Shown here piece after piece: positions 1-9,971 of a DNA stretch of 64,000 bases (positions are counted from its first letter, which is position 1; the number at the start of each line of letters is the position of its first letter). The stretch is from the NCBI GenBank assembly GCA_027405735.1, contig JAPEHQ010000001.1, positions 6,758,001 through 6,822,000 on the forward strand, given 5' to 3'. Under the pieces are notes generated by a model that worked only from the letters and a program-made list of their open reading frames with translations, made no database searches and was not told the origin of the DNA. The position numbers and the translations under genes are program-made. This DNA comes from Mucor racemosus (taxonomy: Eukaryota > Mucoromycota > Mucoromycetes > Mucorales > Mucoraceae).

Positions 1-340
1 TTTCTAAAAAATATTTGTTTCTATTTGGTGACAAACAACAGCCAAAAAGAGAAAAACGAGATGCTGTCTTGCATACCACTACCAACTATCAAAGGTACAC
101 CATAATTATTGCTTATTAGCTTGTTAATTGATTTTACTAATAAATCAATTTTTATAGATGAAAAGTAAAGGTATATTCAGTTTAAATCACTTGAAGCAAT
201 TTAATTATGCTAATTATTTACATGATTTATCATCTCTTGCTCATTCAATTGCTATATTTGGTTTTAATATTTCGTTTATTATACTATTAATTGACTCGTA
301 CGTCCATTAGAGTTAACACATCATCCTTGATTAATGTATC
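1..340. other. Intergenic, no gene seen
   Basis: AT-rich sequence before the Tc1/mariner element. I see no open frame with coding character and no RNA gene. Confidence 0.5.
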
Positions 341-342
341 TA

Positions 343-555
343 CAGTGACCCCCAAAACTGTCCCAATGTTTCTTAGTTTTAAGTTTAGTATGATTTTCAG
401 GTACAACAAATATATTTAAAGTACGACATATTTTATATATTTCGGAAGATCAATTAATTTCCTTTTATATTAAATTAAAAAAATCTCGAATTTTATTGGT
501 CAATTGAATTTATACCCAATTTGGGACAGTATATGCATTGGGACAGTTTTGAGAG
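343..555 (+). repeat. Left terminal inverted repeat of the Tc1/mariner element
   Basis: This arm matches the reverse complement of 1774-1986 almost perfectly over its outer ~170 bp. I count three differences there, all transitions. It carries the motif ACTGTCCCAATG near the outer end and its reverse complement CATTGGGACAGT near the inner end (about 536-549), a plausible pair of transposase-binding sites. Confidence 0.9.
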
Positions 556-705
556 CCATTTTTGATTTTTAAATAATCGATGATTGTAGAACCATAATTT
601 GCACTAGTATCTTGAACGCTTGGAAATCAGTAAATAAACACCTAATTAGGTAAAGAAAATAAAAAAGATGCATATTTCATATACAGATTCTGGTGCTTTG
701 GCCTA

Positions 706-1746
706 TTGAAAATTAATATGAAAAAACTTCAGGAGAATAAGGAAAATGATGCCATTAGTCTTTTAAACACCGGTAAATCAGTGCGCCAAGTTGCGGAAAT
801 ACTGCATGTAGGTAAGCCTGTTGTGGAAAAATTAAAAAACGGTGTTGCACAAGTTTGGGTGTGTCTAAAAGGGGTCGACTTAAATTTCTGTTTGAATCTG
901 ATGAAAGGTTTTGTGTTCGCCAAGCAACAAAAAAAGCAGTCAAAAATTCAAGTAACATTTTAAAATACTTGAGAGTAATTTCGGAGTTAATAAAAGCCCG
1001 GAAACTGTCCGAAATCGCTCCGTAGGGGGAGCATAGGAGCAATTATCAAGCCTAAAAAACCTATGCTGTCTCCGGCTAATATTAAAAGGCGTTTAGAATG
1101 GTGTCATCTTCGCAAGGATTGGACTTCCGACGAACGGAAAAGGGTGATTTGATCAGATGAGACCAACATTAATAGATTTAACTTAAATGGAAGAAGCTGG
1201 CTTTGGATTTGAGACGGTGAGAGCTTGAAATCTAATTATGTGAAGATGACCGTTATAGATGGCGGTGGGAGTGTCATATTTTGGAGGGCCATTACGTATG
1301 CCGGAGTTCGATAGATATGCAGAATTGAGGGTACTGTGGATCGACATTTGTATAAACAAATCTTTGAAGACGATTTGGAGCGGACTTTCAATTTTACTTT
1401 GGATAAATTAGGCCTTCGTCGTGATCAGATCATTTTCCAGCATGACAATGCTCCAAAGCATACATCAAATTTAGTCAAGGAATATCTATTGGATCAAGAT
1501 TATGAAGTAATAAATTGGTCTCCGCTATCTCCTGACTTGAATCCGATCGAAAATATGTGGATCTTATTAAAGAGGAGGCTTAATGAGTAAAAAACAGCGC
1601 CCAAATGAATCCTTGATCTTTCGGAGCGTGTAACTGAGGTTTGGTACAACACCATTAAACAGGAGGAGTGCCAAAAAGTTTTTGATAGCATGCCCAATTG
1701 TGTGAAAGTATATTTGGAAAGAAACGGCCTTTGGACGGACTATTAA
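706..1746 (+). pseudogene. Broken Tc1-type transposase
   Basis: An N-terminal helix-turn-helix is readable at about 720-840 (motif SVRQVAEILHV). The C-terminal catalytic part is readable at 1336-1590, with QHDNAPKHT holding the second aspartate and NPIENMW the glutamate 34 residues later, the Tc1 DD34E spacing. The frame is lost by at least two shifts, around 850-985 and 1010-1035. In-frame stops appear where a tryptophan is expected (near 1150, 1211 and 1311), each explained by one G-to-A change, and two more stops follow at 1588 and about 1606. The frame closes at 1746 after residues resembling the usual family C-terminus. This is a dead gene inside an otherwise well-preserved element. Confidence 0.88.
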
Positions 1747-1773
1747 ATAGGATTATATTTTTTCCCGCGTAAG

Positions 1774-1986
1774 CTCCCAAAACTGTCCCAATGCATATGC
1801 TGTCCCAGACAGGGTATAAATATAGCGGACCAATGAAATTCGAGATTTTTTTAATTTAATATAAAAGGAAATTAATTGATCTTCCGAAATATATAAAATA
1901 TGTCGTACTTTAAATATATTTGTTGTACCTGAAAATCATACTAAACTCAAAACTAGGAAACATTGGGACAGTTTTGGGGGTCACTG
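1774..1986 (-). repeat. Right terminal inverted repeat of the Tc1/mariner element
   Basis: Inverted partner of 343-555, same length. The sequence outside it begins with the TA duplication at 1987-1988. Confidence 0.9.
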
Positions 1987-1988
1987 TA

Positions 1989-2532
1989 TAATAACGGTCC
2001 ATTATTAGATCATGGTGTGTAAGTTATTAAAAGGGGTGGTTGTCTGATCTCAAATATATCTGATTCAACTGCTGATGCTAAACTAGCATTAAATCAGTTG
2101 TGTTGGCTCGCCATAAAATAATAAGGCGTTTTATCGAGTACAACGTTGGCGTTCAATGTATTTCAGTAGTTAAATTGAACAGATAAAGATATTATTATGG
2201 TTCATGCAGAGATATATGAACACAAAAAAATGATCTAAATTGTGATGCTTCGTCGACCTGTACGAGATTTTTTTGTGCAGATAATTGTTGGCTCAAGTGT
2301 AATTTAGGCATTTAATTGTCAAACGTATCGAATCAAGATGAAGTTGGTGGTTGGCTGTTGATTGATATAACGGATAATAAATGCAATATCATTTATTGAA
2401 TGGGTGAATGTGAATGTACAGTATAAGCAGAGCGTACTTTATTTTGAATGAAAGCACTAGTTATTCTAATTAACATCAATAGGTTCAAAAAGCATAGTTA
2501 CGTGCAATCATTGCTATCAAATTGCATAATTT
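1989..2532. other. Intergenic, no gene seen
   Basis: Between the Tc1/mariner element and repeat R1. No coding or RNA feature recognised. Confidence 0.4.
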
Positions 2533-2933
2533 GATATGCAGAAAATTCTCGAAGCATTTATTCTTTTTTTTTTTGGTAATGCTACAAATAATCGTTCAAT
2601 ATGACTGAATATTAATGAATCAGAGAAAATACAGCTCGTAAAAAACTGATACCCATTGTACATCGAGGACAAGATTATTGATAAAAGATGCATTCATTAT
2701 GTAGCGAAAATCTCAACATTTTGATGGATAGAAATCACAGGACTAAGGTGTTGTGTTTGCCTCAGGATTTTTAAAAGGGATTTAAAAGCATACTTTATCA
2801 AACTTACTTAGATATTAAATGCTCACCATATGCTATTAGTATCATTTTGTTTTTTATTTAATTGCTGTATTATTAAAAAGCAAACTTTTCGTAGCTTATT
2901 ATAACAATGACAATGGGATGTTTCTGATTTTAG

Positions 2934-3168
2934 GTTGACATTTATTATAAGGCGAGCTGATGATACGTCTGATACTGCTGTAGGTGGAACCAGTCAATTT
3001 AATTTATGGAATTTGAATGCAAATACCGACGAGCCATTTGTAAGTACTTAAGTTGGTTCTGGTAAATGGTAAAGCATTGAATAAATTGGCTTGAGACAAA
3101 AAGGGAAAAAGGCGGCAATAGGTTTCAGCGATGGCCATATTTATGTTTATGTTTATGATTTTGGAGAG
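2934..3168 (+). pseudogene. Dynein intermediate chain gene fragment carried in R1
   Basis: Conceptual translation gives FNLWNLNANTDEPF, then after short gaps ALNKLA, KKGKKAAIGFSDGHIYV and YDFGE. This matches the layout of the last WD40 region of cytoplasmic dynein intermediate chains (known pattern LDLWNLNNDTEVP, then ALNRVRW, then IVIYDVGE). An acceptor-like TTTTAG precedes the segment and GAG followed by GTAA closes it, so it looks like a genomic exon with intron edges. It is disabled by in-frame stops (ACT TAA; TGG to TGA before GACAAAAAG) and by 6-bp duplications (TGGTAA near 3070, GTTTAT near 3145). The same fragment occurs at 27075-27310. Confidence 0.72.
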
Positions 3169-3221
3169 GTAATAAGAATAAAGCTCAATGTAAATTACCT
3201 CTAGCGCAATAATTATAAAGT

Positions 3222-3569
3222 TGTTACGCCAGGAGATTATATCAATCTCAAAGCTAAAATATGTACTAAATCATTTAATAAAAATAAAGGAAAACTGTTA
3301 TAAAATGAAAGAGCACACTAAAACTAAAGAACTTTATTATAAGATCGAACCATCTTCTTTTATATTCACATTCTCTAATTATATGACCTGTTTAAAGGAG
3401 TCTATTTATATATATTCATATATCCAATCAAATCTAGGTGACACACACTAGTTCCATATTCCTGCATACACGGAGCTTCATAACATAATACACAGCAATG
3501 TAGAACTTAACATATCAAACTGTGTCGTAATCTTAACCAAGGAATGCACCCAGATCTGTGGATGCAACA
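3222..3569 (+). mobile_element. Solo LTR (348 bp) with 5-bp target duplication
   Basis: The segment starts TGTTACGCC and ends GATGCAACA, the TG...CA ends of an LTR. It is flanked by AAAGT at 3217-3221 and AAAGT at 3570-3574. Copies B and C of R1 lack it at the matching position, which gives an empty site. A diverged inverted copy lies at 32880-33238. No internal retroelement region remains. Confidence 0.85.
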
Positions 3570-4405
3570 AAAGTAAAATTATATTATCATCAAATAAACG
3601 ATCACACAATATTAAGATATATAAAGATTTACAGTAATAAGCTTGAATCAAGGGGGGTACAGCATCATAAATTCTTGAAAAAGTTCTCAAATATCGTAAA
3701 ATTTCTTATTTTTAAGACTTACAAGGCTTATAAGCGGAATATTAATTTAAAAAATTATTCTTGTCCAGATCATCAATTTTGACATTTTTTAATTTTTTTT
3801 TTTTGGTTTTGCAAATCTAGAGTTAATTATATTACCAATTATAAAAACAAAAAATATACACATATGCAGAATTTAGCGCTCTATTTGCTCAATAAAAAAT
3901 AATAAACATTTTTATTGCAAAACATAACATGAAAATCCTTTAATCAAAAAACTGTTTTTGGGCCAAAAATGCTAAATTTCATTACTTAACATTTAATATT
4001 AAGCTTTTATAAAATGCGTATTAGCTACAGCTACAATTTTCTCTCACAATGTAGTATATTTAAACGTTGATTTTGGTATCAAAATTTGATTTTTCTTTTT
4101 TTTTTATCAAAACCATGAGTGTTGGTAAGGATAAAATGAGGCCCGAAAATGTCCGCTACAAAAACTGAATTTTCAGACCTTACATGGTTAAATATAAGAA
4201 AAGTTAAAAAACGCTTTTTTATTTAAAACTGTTATACCATAGTATAAGAGACTTAGCCGTTCAATCTCTCTGTCTTGCTATACTCAATTACGGCGTCGCT
4301 CTACGGGCTTGCGTTTACAATTTTTTAATAAATGTATGTTATGTGATATGACAGACGGCAGGTTTTCTGGTAGAAAAATGCATGTTTTTATGATAACGTT
4401 ATATA

Positions 4406-5782
4406 CCTTTGGGCATTATTATTCTTAAGCTTTTACATAGAAAGTACTTCTTGGGTGAAGAGTGATATGCCTTTAATAGTACTTTTCATGCAGTAATAAT
4501 TACCCTGAAGTCCATTATTAAGGATAAGTTAAATTTGGTGACAAACCAATTTCTAACTGATGACGACGACCGAAGCATAAACTGATAGAAATCCAAATAT
4601 GATTAACAACGATGTTATTCGCTGAGCTCTTTTCAGGTCTTTTAAAAAATGACTAAAGATATTCCATTATTATGTATGCCTTTAATGTTACAATTAGTAA
4701 TGCTCTATTTGTTACTTAATGGATGAAAACCAAAATCAAAATATACAGACAGTAGTAGCCCTACAATACAACAGCAGTTTACATTATTAAATTATTGCGT
4801 GCAGAATGCGTCTCTCTTGTGCTTGTGAAATAAGATATTCATAAAGAAAATGGATTTCTGAAAGAGCGCTAAAAATACTGGAGTAGAGGAAAGAAGAAAA
4901 CAATTGGTAGTCTTTTGAAAGCTGTGCGTAGAAAGGTAAAACAAAAAAAAAAGGTGAGGGGGTGTTTAGCTGCGGTTCTAACCCGGCAAACACAAGTTCC
5001 GAAGAAAATCATCCACTTACACGAGTTTTGAACCCACAACCTCTCCGTTTGAACTAGCTGTAAAGCGCATAAGTCTAGCAACTAGGACAAACGTCCCCTC
5101 TATGTTTGCTTTTTTAAATTGCCGTCCTTCTACTTATCCGTTATTTTGTTTTTTTTTTGATTTGTGCAATATTGAGTAATTTGACCATATTGTTTTTCTC
5201 TGGTATATAATTCTTCTATTTGCTAATAAGTATCAGCAGCAATTTGATTTACAAAAAAATCTTTATTCCTGATCGAAATATAAAGAAAACCCTGTCATTT
5301 TTCCTGTATATCATGTAATCATGCTAGATACAATAATGCAAAAACTGGCTTTATTTCAGTAGAAAATATAGCTAAAGTTTCCAGTGAGCATATAATCAAT
5401 AGATGAAAAATAGCGCTATGTATATATACAAAAATTTAGTAGTAGTAGATAAAACGTGTATATATTCATAACAACAAAATTTTTATAATCTATAAAAGTT
5501 ACGGTTATCAATGTTGAAGATACCAGATCTCATCCAATCTCCATAGGAAAACAATATCTGTTAATACAGTATATATAATAAAAAATGACTCTTAGTTTTT
5601 TTCCATGATGTAGAAGCTAAACAATCACATTCTATGATATTTATGTAAATATTTTTCTTACTAATTAATCATTAAAAACATTACAATTTATTTTGTCTGT
5701 TCTGTCCTTCACAACCTATTTTGACTTGCTGTAGTACACGAAGAAACTACGTTCGATAAGTTAAAATGAATTTTAATATTAA
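4406..5782. other. Intergenic with a tRNA-like segment
   Basis: AT-rich and without a credible protein-coding gene. The only notable content is the tRNA-like stretch at about 4960-5095, described separately. Confidence 0.4.
4940..5100 (-). other. tRNA-like / possible SINE-type segment
   Basis: On the minus strand GGGTTCAAAAC (about 5022-5032) fits the Pol III B-box pattern GWTCRANNC. It sits within a locally less AT-rich stretch of about 130 bp. A run of Ts follows on that strand (A-run at 4942-4951 on the plus strand) and could stop Pol III. I could not fold a full cloverleaf and found no well-placed A box, so this is at most a tRNA pseudogene or tRNA-derived short element. Confidence 0.25.
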
Positions 5783-7000
5783 ATTTGAATTTTCAAAAAA
5801 AAAAAGAAATTGATAGTTTCAATCTTCAAAATAGGAGTATACCTTTTTTCTATAACTAACCTCATAATAAACGTTTTTAGGATATACCCTAGACACTACT
5901 AAATGGAAATAAATTGATTGCATTATTTTACCTGTTCCAGAATTCATTTTATATCTCATGAAAGGCTAAAAAACACGTAAAATCCACTGCTTTTTCCTTG
6001 AAAACTGGGTTTTACTTTTCATCGCTGCTATACTTTTTGCTTCACTAAATAACACCAAAATAAAATTATATGCCAATATACTTGAGATGCTGACCTTTAA
6101 TCCAAAAACAAGTATCCGAAAATATCATACTTTTTACAGTTGGTATTAATTTTTCAGTGCTAATGTTTCAAATTTTTACGCGTATTTCACTGTTAAAAAT
6201 TAAAAACTTTGAGGCTTCATATCTCTAGAAAAACTTAAGCTATACTAACGACTTTTAATAATGAAACTTACTTGTTTTAAAGTGCTCTATAACATATTGT
6301 AATATAAAAAAATTCTGAGCACCTTTATTTTTTTTTCATTTTTTTGGCATTTCTATAGTAGATTTCAAAATATTGATTAAATTGAGCAGCATTTTTTTTG
6401 CATTCATGTCATCAAGCTCGTTGAACTCTCTCAGACCCAATTTAGAGTTTTTCAAAATATTGATTTTTCGTGGAGATATCCTCAAAAATGTGTGCAAAAA
6501 GGTACCTCCATTTCCAGCTTCCATTTTTCCCTTATATACCCTCATCCCAAATTCTGAATCTGAAAAATTTTGGACAAAAATCTCGTTTTCTCTACGAAAA
6601 ATGCAGCTAGAAATTTTTTCAATAGCTCGATCGATAGATAATGTTTTTGCGCATTATTGTAATTAGTTATATTTTAAATATGCTTATAAAAAGTGATGTG
6701 TATCTTAAAAAACCGTCAAAATTTCAATTGCATTTTATGCAAAATTTAATGTAAAACATTTATTTAAATTTTATTTAGATAGATGCAAAATCTAAAACTG
6801 TACAAAAACTATTTAATACGCTAGGTTGACTTACTTTGCAGTTCATGAGCTATTAAACGATTTTGTTTTTTTGAATCATTTTTCATCCATTTTTAAAATA
6901 AATTTTGGGATCCCGTTATGACAGACTATAAGCTGTGATAAAAACTATTATTTTGATTATCTCGACGAAAAATCAATATTTTTTGCTAAAACAAAAAATG
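5783..7000 (+). repeat. Repeat R2, copy 1 (about 1.2 kb)
   Basis: Matches 20255-21410, 50222-50998 and 60722-61870, always in the plus direction. Shared landmarks include ACGCGTATTTCAC, GGAGATATCCTCAAAAATG and the phrase around CTCATCCCAAATTCTGAA. An inner inverted repeat pairs about 6452-6479 with about 6957-6984. Short open frames in it are not conserved between copies, so I treat it as non-coding. No terminal repeats or target duplication could be defined. Confidence 0.8.
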
Positions 7001-8484
7001 CAGAGTAGCTTTAAGTTGGGTCTATCTTTTTTGAAGATTTTACATAATCCGACTTAATATTGGGCGGAAACATTTGAAACCCATTTAAAAACCATCTAAA
7101 ACCTACTTTTTACAACCGTAAGAAATCTATAACAGAAGCCTTATCTCAGCAAATTTTGTTCCTAATAATTTCCAGCTTTACATGAGAGTAGGGACACATC
7201 TTTGACACGCGGACCTCAAAGAGCAACATCCAAAACCTATTGTGCGTTGAGAAAACCGTCGCCAAATGCACCTATTGCTTACTGCGTATTTTTAATGAAA
7301 GCATTTTAAATACGATCTCGCACTACGGCCAAACTATGCTTCCCATGGGCATAATGATCTACACAGGTGGGCAGAATAAAAAAATTTGTGCAGATCAGGC
7401 AGCCCAGATGAGCAAATCAATGAGATCAAGATTTTTTAGTCAATTTACTAAAGTATATCAATCATAACATAATTAATAACGAAGATAATTTGAATGGTTT
7501 AAAGCAGATATAAGTTACTCTGATTCAACAAAATTGCCTTATTGACGAGATATGCATTATCAATTTGAAATTTGGGGTTTGAAAGGGTTCTGCTCATTTT
7601 CTTCTTTCGAAGATCAAATGGGAAATGAAAACAGGTACTGTTTTAAACTATTTTATATGTGATCTATCAGAATTAGGAATTACGGAACTACCAGTTCAGA
7701 ACGCCTGTCAAACTATGACGTTTAATGGGTGAAGTTGCTGTCATAGATGTTCAAGAAAAGACGAGATGATCATCAATATCTAGGGACATTTTCAACAGGT
7801 TCTTTCTAATTTGTTTCAAATTCAGTTTCATGATCGACAAACGAGCTATTTCGCTGTGATGGAAAGCGGGAATTTTAAACGTACATATACAGAAAGTAAT
7901 TGATGATTAAATTTATGTGTTGAAGTATTTAAGACAACGATTATTGATATTTGTTTCGTTGACTAAAATAGATTAAAGATGACTGAATAAATACAAGGCA
8001 TTTCAGCAAAGTTTCGCAACTGCGCAATCCCTAAAAAAAAAAGGTTAAATGATGAGATATCGGAAGCTGTTTTAAAGGCACCACACATAATAATCGAGGT
8101 AAAGACAACTGTATTGATTCTAACCAAGGTTGGCATACTTGATATGAATGTATTGACGTTAATGCTACTATAATTAGCGCTATAACCTATTCAGTTTCAT
8201 TTCCCTTCTCAATCTGATATTTACTAGTTACCGGGTTTTTTTTTTTTCAAAAAATCGATATGACGCATCGATTATCAATTAGATCTATGGATGCCCATTA
8301 TATTTACTAAAATAGAATCAACAGTTCTTTTGATGATCCATTGGCCTATGTTCTAGATAACTTTATTTTGAAAAGCAGGTAAAAATTTTTACTGGCAAGG
8401 TTTCTGGTTCATTTAACTGATTTTCGATAAAAATTTTATCTCTAGTTCTTTATCTCTTTTCATCTTAACTTTTATTTTATCAAT
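7001..8484. other. Intergenic upstream of the RGS gene
   Basis: Contains repeat R5 (7319-7640). The remainder has no recognisable gene and includes the presumed promoter of the RGS gene. Confidence 0.4.
7319..7640 (+). repeat. Repeat R5, copy 1, with protein-like reading frame
   Basis: Matches 24031-24340 in the same direction. The first ~150 bp stay open in the same frame in both copies, and both end with FFSQFTKVYQS followed by a stop. This suggests a decayed coding segment shared by the two copies. I do not recognise the protein. Confidence 0.55.
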
Positions 8485-9604
8485 ATGGCCAAAAAACGTA
8501 GAACTTCGCATACAAGTCAAGGAAGTGGAGGTTCCTCAAATGGATCGAATGAAATATATCTAACAACAAGAACAAGAAAGTCAATCAGTAAGTCAAGACG
8601 TTCATCAGCTGTAGAAGAAAAGCCGCCATCGAGGAGAACCAGTATTGCTGCTGCGATAAGTTTATTATCTTTGCCTTCTTTCAATGAACAATTAAATGCT
8701 GCACAAGTAGTTAATGCACTCGATGTTCATGCAATGTATAAGGTTAAAGTTAATAGGTCGTACCGAAAATTAGAGTATTTTTTTGGTGAACCAACGCCTG
8801 TCGATGTCTGTATCAGCGAAATTAACAAAGAAGGTCTTAAGGCTATGCTTGAATCTAAAGTACCTCTATGTTACTTTCTTTATCATTTGTTGGACGAATT
8901 TAGCTCTGAAAATTTGGTATGCAAAAGCTTTGGTCTGATGGTCTTTTTTCTAAAAACTAATATCAATTCATTAATAGTTCTTCTTTTTGGAAATTGAGCA
9001 ATTTGAAAATTATAAAAAGAAATCATCAAAGAAATACAAAGAAATGGCCCAACGTATCTATGATACCTACATATTAAACAACTCTTATTTGGAAATTAAC
9101 TTGGATGATAGAGTCAAGCGTAATATTACAAATCAAATGAATTCAGAAAATGATGAAATTGACTCTTCTATATTCACTGAAGCACAAACATCTGTATACA
9201 TCATGTTGGAATCAAGCTTCATTCGATTTTTACATACTTCTGTCTACCAAGATATGATTAAAAATTGTGGTCAATTAAATATACATTATGATGACTCTGT
9301 TAGAAGCATTGCTTTGAATTATTTGACTCAATATTTGCGCCATCAACATGATGTCGTCTTGAATCATAGTAAAGATCATTCACCTCTGGGTGACAGTTTG
9401 ACAGATATGAATATAAAACATTACGAATTGACAAAAACTGTGCTCAAAGGATTTATAAAAAATCAGTTTGGTGTAGATTACTTTAGCACATCTTCATTTT
9501 CTTCATCTACATCTAGTTCTTCTTGCCCTTCAAGAAAACCCACTCATCCTTCATCCACAGTCAAGAAAATCCACAAAAAGAAAGCTTTTGCTCCAAGAAG
9601 CTAG
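8485..9604 (+). CDS. RGS-domain protein (regulator of G-protein signalling)
   Basis: Two exons, 8485-8916 and 8978-9604, with one 61-bp intron (GTATGC...TTAATAG), give 352 residues. The RGS fold spans about residues 117-242: LCYFLYHLLDEFSSENL continues across the splice into FFFLEIEQF, followed by INLDDRVKRNI, the IFTEAQ helix and a closing FIRFLHTSVYQDM. Proteins of this family speed GTP hydrolysis on G-alpha subunits and so dampen receptor signalling at the membrane. The N-terminal ~60 residues are basic and serine-rich; the C-terminus has a serine run and a lysine-rich end. The intron is required: reading straight through the donor loses the conserved helix. The gene converges with the Cdc50 gene. 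The target G-alpha is unknown. Confidence 0.9.
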
Positions 9605-9971
9605 AAAAAAGAAATATGTCTTGTTGTAAATATGATAATAAAAGTATACCCATTCGAAAAAATGTAATTTATGCCAGATCAAAAAGTCGCACAGTAAAAA
9701 TCGGTGGTACCGCTCAAACAATGCGTTACACCATAAGCTATAAGAATATTTGTATAACCTTTACCAACACCAAATGTGTGTTAAATATACAAAATACATT
9801 GTCTGGCATGTCATTTCTTTAATGATATTTTCTGTTGTCAAAAAAGCGATGGAAAAATCAGTAGGACACTACATCCATTTATATATGATTTATTAATTAA
9901 AGAAATGAACGAATTACATGGATAAAATATGGAAGGTTATTACGTTTGAGAGAAAGAATAAAAGAATATAA
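9605..9971. other. Convergent intergenic region
   Basis: 3' region shared by the RGS gene (+) and the Cdc50 gene (-). No separate gene seen. Confidence 0.5.

Larger units (their letters stand above)
343..1986 (+). mobile_element. Tc1/mariner-type DNA transposon, 1,644 bp, defective
   Basis: The element begins CAGTGACCCCC and ends GGGGGTCACTG. It is bounded by a TA dinucleotide at 341-342 and again at 1987-1988, the target-site duplication expected of this superfamily. Inverted repeats of about 213 bp lie at each end. Between them is a disrupted transposase with a recognisable DD34E catalytic region. The ends and the TA duplication are seen directly; the superfamily assignment also rests on the transposase motifs. 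The element cannot move on its own because its transposase is broken. Confidence 0.93.
2533..4405 (+). repeat. Repeat R1, copy A (interrupted by a solo LTR)
   Basis: The 5' part (2533-3216) matches 26670-27345, and the 3' part (3575-4405) matches 27350-28180 and 24735-25490, all in the same orientation. Identity looks high, with scattered substitutions and small indels. Compared with copy C this copy lacks the last ~1.2 kb, and the solo LTR at 3222-3569 interrupts it. It carries the dynein intermediate chain fragment at 2934-3168. No transposase or reverse transcriptase is visible, so it is a non-autonomous or decayed element of unknown class. Confidence 0.8.

Noticed and set aside
706..1746. 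RIP (repeat-induced point mutation) as the cause of transposase decay
   Set aside because: All three tryptophan-to-stop changes are G-to-A, but two are not in the CpA context RIP prefers, and frameshifts are also present. Not enough to claim RIP.
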